From Salinimicrobium terrae DSM 17865 (GTDB lineage: Bacteria; Bacteroidota; Bacteroidia; Flavobacteriales; Flavobacteriaceae): 64,000 nt of DNA. Every line of letters begins with the position of its first letter. Position 1 is the first letter of the stretch. The notes under the pieces were generated by a model. The model was not told the DNA's origin. It was given only the letters and a program-made list of their open reading frames with translations, and ran no database searches. The translations under genes were made by a program, and so were the position numbers. This document shows, piece after piece, positions 55,364 through 62,741 of the stretch. The DNA lies in NCBI RefSeq assembly GCF_000424665.1, contig NZ_KE384222.1:117660-181659 (forward strand), given 5' to 3'.

Positions 55364-55633
55364 TCACTTATCAAGAATAATCTTCTTAACAAGTTCAATA
55401 TATGCTTTTTTGGCTTCAAGTTGAGACATGTCTTTGACCTGGAGCAACGCATTTAATTTAAAAGCATTCTTGACCTCACTGTCTCCGGAGGGAATATATG
55501 CCCGGGTGTGCTCTGTAGCCTGTTTGTAATAAGCATACAGTTTAAGCATAATATCTGGGGGGAACTTTTTAGAAGTCGTACTGGCTTTATCATAAGCTCT
55601 TAAGAATTCCCGGTCAACATCTTCGGAAGTCAT
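55364..55633 (-). CDS. Acyl-CoA-binding protein
   Basis: An 89-residue helical ACBP-fold protein that binds acyl-CoA thioesters. The signature LKLYAYYKQATEHTRAY (family L-x-L-Y-x-x-Y/F-K-Q-A-T) is near 31-47, with the later AKKAYIELVKKI helix carrying the second Tyr. The usual central W/G-D-x segment reads IPSGDSEVKN. I start at ATG 55633, 10 bases after psd; the ATG at 55675 would overlap psd by 32 bases. It is last in the cdsA-psd-acbp series, which suggests a role in lipid traffic. Confidence 0.85.
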   Translation of the reverse strand: MTSEDVDREFLRAYDKASTTSKKFPPDIMLKLYAYYKQATEHTRAYIPSGDSEVKNAFKLNALLQVKDMSQLEAKKAYIELVKKIILDK

Positions 55634-55643
55634 TACTTCAGGA

Positions 55644-56297
55644 TTAGGATACTGTGGCGAGGAGACTAATTCCACCTTTTACTTTTTGATTCAGTTTAAC
55701 TTCCAGGGGAGTACCTAAGGGAAGAAATACATCCACCCTTGAGCCAAATTTTATAAAGCCACTGTCGCTTCCCTGTGCTACTTCTTCACCTACTTTGGCG
55801 TAATTTACTATTCGTTTTGCCAAAGCACCGGCAATCTGCCTGTAGAGGATTTCTCCGGACACCTTATTCTCAACGACTACTGTTGTACGCTCGTTCTCTT
55901 CACTTGCTTTTGGATGCCATGCAACAAGGTATTTACCTGGGTGATATTCGCTGTATTTTACAACTCCTCCCACAGGGTGCCTGGTGACATGTACATTTAT
56001 GGGAGACATAAAAACTGAAATCATTAAACGTTTATCCTTAAAATATTCTTTTTCAAAAACTTCTTCAATAACGACTACCTTTCCGTCAACCGGTGCGATT
56101 ACATGTACATCATTAACCTCTGTATTTCTTTTAGGATTCCTGAAGAATTGGAGAACCAGGAAGAACAGTAGGATAGAGGCAATGAGAACAGCCACCCTAA
56201 TCCAATAGGTGAAAATAAATGTTTGTGCAAGTAGGTTTACAATGATCAACAAGATCACTGCCGTACCCATAATTTTATATCCTTCTTTATGAAACAT
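55644..56297 (-). CDS. psd: Phosphatidylserine decarboxylase-like protein
   Basis: Converts phosphatidylserine to phosphatidylethanolamine. A 217-residue, short archaeal-type/PSD-A-like form with two N-terminal membrane helices, PVDGKVVVIEEV, MSPINVHVTRHPVGG and the self-cleavage site in IKFGSRVDVFLP, where Gly-Ser yields the pyruvoyl group. I start at ATG 56297 (MFHKEGYK), which overlaps cdsA by 11 bases; the ATG at 56327 is less like the family. The neighbours cdsA and acbp fit phospholipid synthesis. No phosphatidylserine synthase is in the window. Confidence 0.93.
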   Translation of the reverse strand: MFHKEGYKIMGTAVILLIIVNLLAQTFIFTYWIRVAVLIASILLFFLVLQFFRNPKRNTEVNDVHVIAPVDGKVVVIEEVFEKEYFKDKRLMISVFMSPINVHVTRHPVGGVVKYSEYHPGKYLVAWHPKASEENERTTVVVENKVSGEILYRQIAGALAKRIVNYAKVGEEVAQGSDSGFIKFGSRVDVFLPLGTPLEVKLNQKVKGGISLLATVS

Positions 56298-57090
56298 AGT
56301 TAAGTAGTTGTAAGTAGGCGTAAACAAATGGGCTCGCGAAAATTATGCTGTCCAGCCTGTCAAATAAGCCGCCGTGTCCCGGCATAAGCCTCCCGCTATC
56401 TTTGACTCCCGCCTGACGTTTAAATTTAGATTGGATAAGATCTCCAAGGGTTCCAAAAATACTTAATATCACCGCCATTCCTATCCAGGTATGAATGTTG
56501 AGTAAACCTGTAAAGAAATAAACCAAATAAGCGGCAATCGCACTAAAAACCAGCCCTCCCAGAAAACCTTCCACTGTTTTTTTGGGAGAGATCCTTTCAA
56601 AGAGTTTCTTTTTACCAAAGTTCTTACCTACAAGATAGGCAAAAGTATCGTTTATCCAAATTAGTACAAATATTCCTACCACCAGCTCAGGTGTAAAATC
56701 GCCGGTATAGCTTGGAATGAGTGTAAGAAAAATCATGGAGGCTATGAGATAGAAGATAATGATCACGTATTTCTTCTTTTCGAAAAGAGGAATTTTATTC
56801 ACCAGCATTAGGTCCTTCACTAAAAAAAGATTAACAAAAATGGTGATCATTAAAAGAACAATAGTGGCATAAGGACTCCAGCGCATATAGCTAAAGAAGT
56901 AAAAAAGTCCAATGAGCAGCAAGTATCCAAGAATGCTTTTTAAATGGAGCAGGCGCTGCAGTTCCCTTAAGCAGATAACTCCGAATAAAAGAAAAAGAGT
57001 GGTAAAGGCAAACTCCGACGCGAATATGGCAACCACGAGTATTGAAACATACATGACTCCCGATAAACCCCGAATAATGTTTTCCTTCAT
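56287..57090 (-). CDS. cdsA: Phosphatidate cytidylyltransferase
   Basis: Makes CDP-diacylglycerol from phosphatidic acid and CTP at the inner membrane. A 267-residue polytopic protein with about eight helices. The CDS signature is near the C-terminus: GTLGDLIQSKFKRQAGVKDSG-like (in parts GTLGDLIQSKFKR and GVKDSGRLMPGHGG), then LFDRLDSI. I start at ATG 57090, directly after the LUD gene; the upstream ATG at 57141 lies within that gene. It is followed by psd, which uses the downstream product phosphatidylserine. Confidence 0.96.
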   Translation of the reverse strand: MKENIIRGLSGVMYVSILVVAIFASEFAFTTLFLLFGVICLRELQRLLHLKSILGYLLLIGLFYFFSYMRWSPYATIVLLMITIFVNLFLVKDLMLVNKIPLFEKKKYVIIIFYLIASMIFLTLIPSYTGDFTPELVVGIFVLIWINDTFAYLVGKNFGKKKLFERISPKKTVEGFLGGLVFSAIAAYLVYFFTGLLNIHTWIGMAVILSIFGTLGDLIQSKFKRQAGVKDSGRLMPGHGGLFDRLDSIIFASPFVYAYLQLLNYVS

Positions 57091-57091
57091 A

Positions 57092-57703
57092 TTACAGATC
57101 TTCCAGAAGCAGCAAATATAGGTTTTTTGTGCTACTTCCATAGCTCATGAAATCCCCTTCTTTGTTGTTCTCAAAATTCTTTATGGTTGTAATATTTGAA
57201 GGAATACGATCTTTATTTTTAAACTTAATACCTCTTAAACCTTCCCCAATTGCATCAACAAGTTTGCTGGTGGAGGCAAGAATGACAAAATTATAAGGTA
57301 ATTCTTTTAGCTTCTTTTCCTTGATCTGGTTAGAGGAAATGAGAATAGATCCATCGTTTGCAATGAGATATTCACAGGTGCTAAGAAAGAAAGCTGCTTC
57401 ACCAGAATGAGTGAATTCCAAATTCTGGTCGGAAAATTTATCCTTTAAATTTTGGTCAAAACAACAAGTTTCTTTTTCATACCAGTCATTTTCCAGCATG
57501 ATGTTTTCAAATGTTTCTATTAACTCCTCGTTACTCTCACAATAAAGAAACTTGCCGCCATTGTTTTTGAAATTGAGCATGAAACGCTCATCCGTGGGGA
57601 GTTTAACATCTGGCATGTACTTGCTACGGTCAGAATTTTCTACTTTATCCTGACCCTTGTCTGATTTAGATTTAGGGTTTAAAAAGTTTCTAAATAGACT
57701 CAT
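57092..57703 (-). CDS. LUD domain protein (LutC-like)
   Basis: A 203-residue cytoplasmic protein of the LUD/DUF162 family. The C-terminal fold is visible: EAAFFLSTCEYLIANDGSIL (in parts EAAFFLSTCE and IANDGSIL), NFVILASTSKLV and a final YLLLLED. LutC belongs to lactate-oxidation complexes in other bacteria, but no LutA or LutB is here, and the stand-alone gene next to ftsH and cdsA is a flavobacterial arrangement of unknown meaning. I start at ATG 57703 (MSLFRNFL). Promoter at 57739-57746. Confidence 0.85.
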   Translation of the reverse strand: MSLFRNFLNPKSKSDKGQDKVENSDRSKYMPDVKLPTDERFMLNFKNNGGKFLYCESNEELIETFENIMLENDWYEKETCCFDQNLKDKFSDQNLEFTHSGEAAFFLSTCEYLIANDGSILISSNQIKEKKLKELPYNFVILASTSKLVDAIGEGLRGIKFKNKDRIPSNITTIKNFENNKEGDFMSYGSSTKNLYLLLLEDL

Positions 57704-57738
57704 ATAGGGTTTTTGGTTACTCAAGGTAGCATTTCACC

Positions 57739-57746
57739 CAAAGGTA
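57739..57746 (-). promoter_or_regulatory. -7 element of the LUD-cdsA-psd-acbp unit
   Basis: The minus strand reads TACCTTTG, an exact -7 match, 36 bases before the ATG at 57703. It abuts the ftsH terminator, so any -33 contact lies in the terminator stem. Confidence 0.55.
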
Positions 57747-57787
57747 AAAAATCTTAACTTACAGATTAAGATAAGTTAAGATTTTTT
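57746..57787 (-). terminator. Terminator after ftsH
   Basis: Perfect 16-bp stem (57746-57761 with 57772-57787) around a 10-base loop, with T-rich right arm on either strand. It lies 16 bases past the ftsH stop and runs into the next promoter. Confidence 0.85.
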
Positions 57788-57803
57788 CCTTGTAATTATT
57801 ATA

Positions 57804-59855
57804 TTATTTTCCTTCGGAAGTTGGAGCGTCCTGGGGCTCTGAAGTTGGTGAGCCACCGGGGATTGTTCTTTTGGTAACCGTCTCTTCCTGTGTAGGCACC
57901 TGCTTTTCCTGGCTGTTCCCGTTCATTATTTCATCCCGGCTTTTGTATGGTCTCTTTCCAAAGATCTCCTCAAGGTTATCCTTAAAGATTACTTCTTTCT
58001 CCAGAAGGATTTCCGCTAGTTGAGTAAGTTTATCTTTGTTTTCTTCAAGTAGACTTATAGCTCTCTGGTACTGCTCTTCAATCAGATTTGAGATCTCTTT
58101 ATCTATTAATTCTGAGGTTTTCTCACTGTATGGCTTTGTAAAGTTATATTCGTTCTGGCCCGACGAATCATGATAAGTGAGATTACCCACTCTCTCGTTT
58201 AATCCATAGACTGTCACCATAGCCCGTGCCTGCTTGGTCACTTTTTCAAGGTCACTAAGTGCTCCAGTAGAAATTTTATTGAATACCACTTTTTCGGCAG
58301 CACGTCCTCCCAGGGCAGCACACATTTCATCCAGCATTTGCTCTGGTCTCACAATAAGTCTTTCTTCAGGAAGATACCATGCCGCTCCCAGGGATTGTCC
58401 ACGTGGTACAATAGTAACTTTTACTAATGGTGCAGCATGCTCAAGGATCCAGCTAACTGTTGCATGTCCCGCTTCGTGAAAAGCAATTGCCTGCTTTTCC
58501 TCGGGAGTAATAATCTTATTCTTTTTCTCAAGACCACCCACAATACGGTCCACTGCATCAAGAAAATCCTGTTTTCCAACGGCAGTTTTACCTTTACGTG
58601 CAGCTATAAGTGCTGCTTCGTTACAAACATTCGCAATATCGGCGCCTGAGAATCCAGGAGTTTGCTTTGCCATAAATTCGGTATCCAGCTCATCGGCAAC
58701 TTTTTTAAGGGGCCGAAGGTGCACTTCAAATATCTCTTTTCGTTCTCTAACGTCTGGAAGGTCCACATAGATCTGTCTGTCAAATCTACCGGCACGCATA
58801 AGGGCCTTGTCAAGAACATCTGCCCTGTTTGTAGCGGCAAGAACGATTACGTTCGTGTTTGTGCCAAAACCGTCCATTTCGGTAAGTAACTGGTTAAGGG
58901 TGTTTTCCCGCTCGTCATTAGATCCCGAAAAATTGCTCTTCCCACGAGCACGTCCTATAGCATCAATCTCATCGATGAAAATGATGGCCGGGGATTTCTC
59001 CTTAGCCTGCTTAAACAAGTCTCTAACCCTTGAAGCTCCAACTCCTACAAACATTTCAACAAAATCAGATCCGGATAATGAGAAAAAGGGAACTTTGGCT
59101 TCTCCTGCCACTGCTTTTGCAAGTAAGGTTTTTCCTGTTCCCGGAGGTCCTACAAGTAAGGCTCCTTTAGGAATTTTTCCTCCAAGGTTGGTATATTTAT
59201 CTGGATTTTTTAGGAAATCCACGATCTCCTGTACTTCTTCTTTTGCACCTTCGAGACCTGCAACATCTTTAAAGGATGTTTTTACATCTGTGTTTTGGTC
59301 GAAAAGCTTCGCTTTGGATTTACCGATGTTGAAAATCTGCCCCCCGGCACCTCCTCCGGCACCTCCACTCATGCGTCGCATAATGAAGATCCAAATTCCA
59401 ATGATGAGGATAAACGGTAATAAGGTTAAAAGTATGTCTCCCCACACATTTTGATGGGTTTCAAATACCACCGGAGTATCAATATTAGTTTCGGCTTTTA
59501 CTTCTCTTATATCATCCTCCAGGTTTTGAAGATCACCAAATTCGAAAGTGTAGGCAGGAGATTCTCCCCCCGGGAAAAGCCCATCCTGAACTGCTTGTTG
59601 GTGTTCTTCTTCCGCTTTTGCTTCTTCGGTAAGAAATACTTTCGCCTGATTGCGGTTTACAATTACCACTTTCTGTACGTCTCCATCTCTTAAATAAGTC
59701 AGGAATTCAGCAGGATTTGTTTTGGCAGGTTCATTGAATCCGCTTCCGCTGAAGAAATTGATCCCAATAAAAACGAGTATTATCGCAGCATAAATCCAGT
59801 ATGCACTGAATTTTGGTTTTTTGGGTTCTTTATTTTTAGGTTGCTCTTTGGCCAT
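57804..59855 (-). CDS. ftsH: ATP-dependent zinc metalloprotease FtsH
   Basis: Membrane-anchored AAA+ protease that degrades damaged membrane proteins and regulators. Two helices (about 17-35 and 135-157) flank a periplasmic domain. A Gly-rich linker follows, then Walker A GPPGTGKT near 235-242, Walker [12 protein letters not shown], the SRH segment [20 protein letters not shown] (in parts ATNRADVLD and RAGRFDR) and the zinc site HEAGH at 460-464. The C-terminal 40 residues are Pro/Thr/Glu-rich. It lies 17 bases after rsfS. Confidence 0.98.
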   Translation of the reverse strand: MAKEQPKNKEPKKPKFSAYWIYAAIILVFIGINFFSGSGFNEPAKTNPAEFLTYLRDGDVQKVVIVNRNQAKVFLTEEAKAEEEHQQAVQDGLFPGGESPAYTFEFGDLQNLEDDIREVKAETNIDTPVVFETHQNVWGDILLTLLPFILIIGIWIFIMRRMSGGAGGGAGGQIFNIGKSKAKLFDQNTDVKTSFKDVAGLEGAKEEVQEIVDFLKNPDKYTNLGGKIPKGALLVGPPGTGKTLLAKAVAGEAKVPFFSLSGSDFVEMFVGVGASRVRDLFKQAKEKSPAIIFIDEIDAIGRARGKSNFSGSNDERENTLNQLLTEMDGFGTNTNVIVLAATNRADVLDKALMRAGRFDRQIYVDLPDVRERKEIFEVHLRPLKKVADELDTEFMAKQTPGFSGADIANVCNEAALIAARKGKTAVGKQDFLDAVDRIVGGLEKKNKIITPEEKQAIAFHEAGHATVSWILEHAAPLVKVTIVPRGQSLGAAWYLPEERLIVRPEQMLDEMCAALGGRAAEKVVFNKISTGALSDLEKVTKQARAMVTVYGLNERVGNLTYHDSSGQNEYNFTKPYSEKTSELIDKEISNLIEEQYQRAISLLEENKDKLTQLAEILLEKEVIFKDNLEEIFGKRPYKSRDEIMNGNSQEKQVPTQEETVTKRTIPGGSPTSEPQDAPTSEGK

Positions 59856-59872
59856 GCGTTCTTTCTTAACTC

Positions 59873-60244
59873 TTAATAATTTGTTTCAATTGAGGTGGAT
59901 TTAGCATCCCCCCAAAGACTTTCAATATCGTAAAATTCTCTTATGTGTTTTTGAAAAACGTGTACTACTACACTTACGTAATCCATTAGTACCCACTCGG
60001 CATTGTCCGATCCTTCAATATGCCAGGGTTTATCTTTCAGTGATTTACTAACAGTCTTTTGAATGGAATTAACAATGGCGTTTACCTGCGTGTTTGAAGT
60101 TCCATTGCAGATAATAAAATAATCGCAAACTGTATTTTCTATTTCCCGTAAATCAAGAATATCAATGTTATTTCCTTTAACTTCTTCGATCCCCTTGATT
60201 ATATGTGATATAAGTATATCGTTGTTAGCTTCTTTTTTTGTCAT
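59873..60244 (-). CDS. rsfS: Ribosome silencing factor RsfS
   Basis: Binds ribosomal protein L14 and blocks subunit joining in starved cells. A 123-residue protein of the RsfS/Iojap family: DILDLREIENTVCDYFIICNG (in parts DILDLREIEN and CDYFIICNGTSN), NAIVNSI, the PWHIEGSDNAEWVLMDY (in parts) block and VHVFQKHIREFYDIE. Heads the rsfS-ftsH unit. Promoter at 60264-60271. Confidence 0.96.
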   Translation of the reverse strand: MTKKEANNDILISHIIKGIEEVKGNNIDILDLREIENTVCDYFIICNGTSNTQVNAIVNSIQKTVSKSLKDKPWHIEGSDNAEWVLMDYVSVVVHVFQKHIREFYDIESLWGDAKSTSIETNY

Positions 60245-60263
60245 TAAATTTATTTTCTTTGCG

Positions 60264-60271
60264 CAAAGTTA
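60264..60271 (-). promoter_or_regulatory. rsfS -7 element
   Basis: The minus strand reads TAACTTTG followed by C. It overlaps a 12-base palindrome CTTTGCGCAAAG at 60257-60268 that could be an operator. Leader about 13 bases. Confidence 0.5.
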
Positions 60272-60338
60272 TTACTTTTTAAGGTTTTTAAACCTCGGTT
60301 TTTCATAACATTTAACGCCAGCATTATCTGTTCTTCGT

Positions 60339-61070
60339 ATGCACCTTATCAAAGTTAGTGCCATCAACTCCACCAATTCATTCACCCGGGAGCTCCTTAA
60401 AGAGAATCCTAATTTACCGCTCACCTGTGTCGTGGCTAAAAAACAGTTGGAGGGCAGAGGGCAACGAGGTACTTCCTGGACCGCCGAAGGGGATAAAAAC
60501 CTCACTTTTTCGATCTTTTTACCACGCCCCGGGATAAATCCTGCACAACAATTTTTGCTCAGCGCAACAGTTGCATCATCACTAATTGTCGCCCTTAAAA
60601 AATTTCAACTGCCACGACTCTGTATCAAATGGCCAAACGACATCTTGTCAGCCAACCAGAAGATAGCCGGAATTCTTATTGAAAATGTTCTCGCTGAAGG
60701 AAAGGTGATGGGCTCTGTGATTGGAGTTGGTCTCAATGTAAATCAGGAGAGTTTCGAGAACCTGCCACAGGCCGCATCCATGAAAATTATTACGGGTCGT
60801 GATTTTAATTTGGAGGAAGTTTTGCAAATGGTTTTAGCCGAATTAGAAAAGGGGTTTGCAGAACTGTCAGAAAAAAACTCCACATCTATATTAAATAACT
60901 ATAAAAATAATCTTTTTCGCAGGTCAGTTCCGTCCACCTTTAGGTACCCCGATGGGCAGCTCTTTACGGGAATGATTGTCGATGTCACCCCGGCAGGAAA
61001 ACTGCGGGTGAAAAAAGACGAAGAGGAAATAGCTGAATTTGATCTAAAAGAGGTTAGTCTCTGCTATTAA
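60339..61070 (+). CDS. birA: Biotin--[acetyl-CoA-carboxylase] ligase
   Basis: Attaches biotin to the biotin carboxyl carrier protein. A 243-residue class I (group lacking the DNA-binding domain) ligase. The biotinyl-AMP loop GRGQRGTSW is near 37-45, with LPLTCVVAKKQ before it and KWPNDILSANQKIAGILIE (in parts KWPNDILS and KIAGILIE) after; a small C-terminal SH3-like domain ends the protein. Without an HTH domain it does not act as a repressor. It is divergent from rsfS and its end overlaps the SRPBCC gene by 4 bases tail to tail. Confidence 0.95.
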   Translation: MHLIKVSAINSTNSFTRELLKENPNLPLTCVVAKKQLEGRGQRGTSWTAEGDKNLTFSIFLPRPGINPAQQFLLSATVASSLIVALKKFQLPRLCIKWPNDILSANQKIAGILIENVLAEGKVMGSVIGVGLNVNQESFENLPQAASMKIITGRDFNLEEVLQMVLAELEKGFAELSEKNSTSILNNYKNNLFRRSVPSTFRYPDGQLFTGMIVDVTPAGKLRVKKDEEEIAEFDLKEVSLCY

Positions 61071-61459
61071 ATCTTTGCCAGGTTTTCAGATAAATTAGTG
61101 ATGAACTTCTTAAGAGGCCCTTTTACCATCATTGCCATCATTGTATTAAACTTACCGTGGAAAAATAATTGCGCCGAGCTCTGGTTTTCTCCAAGAGATT
61201 CGATCTCAACGTCAAGAGAGAAATTAAATTTATCTGAAGTAGAACCCAGTTTTATATACTCCGGTTCACGCGTTTCTTTAATCTGGAGTGCAATCTCGGG
61301 CATTCCTTTTAAGGCAAAAGCAAAGGTATCCTGAGATTTTACTTCAAATTTCTCTTTGCTCTCGGGCATGATCTGTTCGTAGTTGCTCACATCTGTGAGG
61401 AAATTAAACAATTCCTGCTGGCTTTTTTGTACTGTTACTTTGTCACTCTGTAATTCCAT
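61067..61459 (-). CDS. SRPBCC (START-like) family protein
   Basis: A 130-residue protein with the helix-grip layout: an N-terminal strand and helix (VQKSQQELFNFLTDVSNYEQIMP in part: QELFNFLTDV, NYEQIMPE), a beta sheet, and a C-terminal long helix (MMVKGPLKKFITNLSENLAKI in part). Such proteins bind hydrophobic ligands; the ligand is unknown. It starts 3 bases after the pyrE stop and is probably co-transcribed with it. Confidence 0.85.
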   Translation of the reverse strand: MELQSDKVTVQKSQQELFNFLTDVSNYEQIMPESKEKFEVKSQDTFAFALKGMPEIALQIKETREPEYIKLGSTSDKFNFSLDVEIESLGENQSSAQLFFHGKFNTMMAMMVKGPLKKFITNLSENLAKI

Positions 61460-61462
61460 AGC

Positions 61463-62104
61463 TTATCTTTTCCAGTTAGCCGGATCTTTGTGCCAGCTTT
61501 TCAAAAGCTCGCTTTCGGCTTGATTTATATAATTAGTTTTTAAAGCTACTTCCAGGAGGTAATCGTAGTTACTCAGGGTGTGCAGCTCAATATTTGCTTC
61601 TTCAAAGTTATTATTGGCGGTCTCAAATCCATAGGAGAAAATAGCCAGCATGCCTTTTATTTGAAGGTTGGCATCCTTCAGGGCTTTGACAGCGTTGAGG
61701 CTACTTTTCCCCGTACTTATAAGATCCTCAATGACCACTACTGTTTGCCCGTCCTCAATTTTTCCTTCAATTTGGTTCTTTCGACCATGGGATTTTGCTT
61801 CGGGACGAACATAGGCAAATGGCAGGCTCAGGTATTCGGCAACCAGCATTCCTATACCTATGGCTCCGGTGGCCACTCCCGCAATGACATCAGCCTTTCC
61901 ATAGAGCTGTTCTACCTGTCGGGCCATATGTTCCCGCACAAAATTGCGGATTGGAGGATAGGAAAGTATAACACGATTGTCGCAATAGATGGGAGAATTC
62001 CATCCGCTCGCCCAATTAAAGCCTTGTTGTGCATCTAATTTTATTGCCTTAATTTGCAATAGTAACTCAGCAGTTTTGCGAGCCGTTTCCTTGTCTAAAA
62101 TCAT
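61463..62104 (-). CDS. pyrE: Orotate phosphoribosyltransferase
   Basis: Makes orotidine 5'-phosphate from orotate and PRPP in pyrimidine synthesis. A 213-residue enzyme with WASGWNSPIYCDNR near 30-43, the GVATGAIGIG hinge and the PRPP loop VVVIEDLISTGKSSL. I start at ATG 62104 (MILDKETA), which matches known PyrE N-termini; a longer frame to 62242 would run antisense through the start of the NUDIX gene. A -7 element ends 4 bases before the ATG, so the message may be leaderless. Confidence 0.96.
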   Translation of the reverse strand: MILDKETARKTAELLLQIKAIKLDAQQGFNWASGWNSPIYCDNRVILSYPPIRNFVREHMARQVEQLYGKADVIAGVATGAIGIGMLVAEYLSLPFAYVRPEAKSHGRKNQIEGKIEDGQTVVVIEDLISTGKSSLNAVKALKDANLQIKGMLAIFSYGFETANNNFEEANIELHTLSNYDYLLEVALKTNYINQAESELLKSWHKDPANWKR

Positions 62105-62108
62105 ACTG

Positions 62109-62116
62109 CAAATGTA
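62109..62116 (-). promoter_or_regulatory. pyrE -7 element overlapping the NUDIX start codon
   Basis: The minus strand reads TACATTTG followed by C, an exact -7 match. Transcription would start at about the pyrE ATG (62104). On the plus strand the same bases contain the NUDIX ATG (62112-62114). Confidence 0.5.
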
Positions 62117-62741
62117 TAAAGTTTTTGTAAATGATATTCCTATTATTCTCTCAACGGAAAAGGATTTGGGTGAAAAATATGTGTCAATTCCGTTAAAAGA
62201 AGTTAAATTAAAAAGGATCATTAAAAAGATCAACAAAGGCAAACTGCTCTACGTTAACCTTTACCATGAAAAAAAAGAGAAGCTGCTAAAACACCTTTTT
62301 AAGAAGTTACCTGTAGTTACTGCCGGGGGAGGATTGGTGCTAAATCCGCAGAAGGAGGTGCTGTTTATTTATCGCAATGGACGGTGGGATTTACCAAAGG
62401 GAAAGGTGGAAAAAAATGAAAGCATAGAAGCTGGTGCTATTCGCGAGGTAGAAGAGGAGACGGGCGTAAAAGACCTGAAGATATCCAAATTCCTTTTGGC
62501 CACCTATCATATTTTTCAGAGAAAAGGACGCTACAGGCTTAAAGTCACATACTGGTACGAAATGATGACCGATTATGACGGGGAGCTTATTCCGGAAGAA
62601 AAAGAGGGCATTAAAAAGGTAAAGTGGAAAAACATGGAGAAGGCGCAAAAAGCTCTTACAAAATCCTACGCCAATATAAAACTGCTCTTTCCTGAAGAAA
62701 TTTTACCTGTTCACTCTAAAGACGGGATATCTCAAATGTGA
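62112..62741 (+). CDS. NUDIX hydrolase
   Basis: A 209-residue enzyme that cleaves a nucleoside diphosphate linked to another moiety. The Nudix box is complete: GKVEKNESIEAGAIREVEEE plus TGV (G-x5-E-x7-R-E-U-x-E-E-x-G-U) near 97-119. The N-terminal 65 residues (MYKVFVNDIPIILS) form a separate domain usual in Bacteroidota members. The ATG at 62112 is 7 bases from the divergent pyrE ATG. The 3' end overlaps the M14 peptidase gene by 39 bases, tail to tail. Substrate unknown. Confidence 0.92.
   Translation: MYKVFVNDIPIILSTEKDLGEKYVSIPLKEVKLKRIIKKINKGKLLYVNLYHEKKEKLLKHLFKKLPVVTAGGGLVLNPQKEVLFIYRNGRWDLPKGKVEKNESIEAGAIREVEEETGVKDLKISKFLLATYHIFQRKGRYRLKVTYWYEMMTDYDGELIPEEKEGIKKVKWKNMEKAQKALTKSYANIKLLFPEEILPVHSKDGISQM

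Noticed and set aside
58807-59454. 215-codon open frame on the plus strand inside ftsH.
   Set aside because: It is antisense to the conserved AAA domain, which fully explains the sequence; no promoter or family match.
62105-62242. 46-codon N-terminal extension of pyrE.
   Set aside because: It is antisense to the well-conserved NUDIX N-terminus, and PyrE homologues begin at the ATG at 62104.
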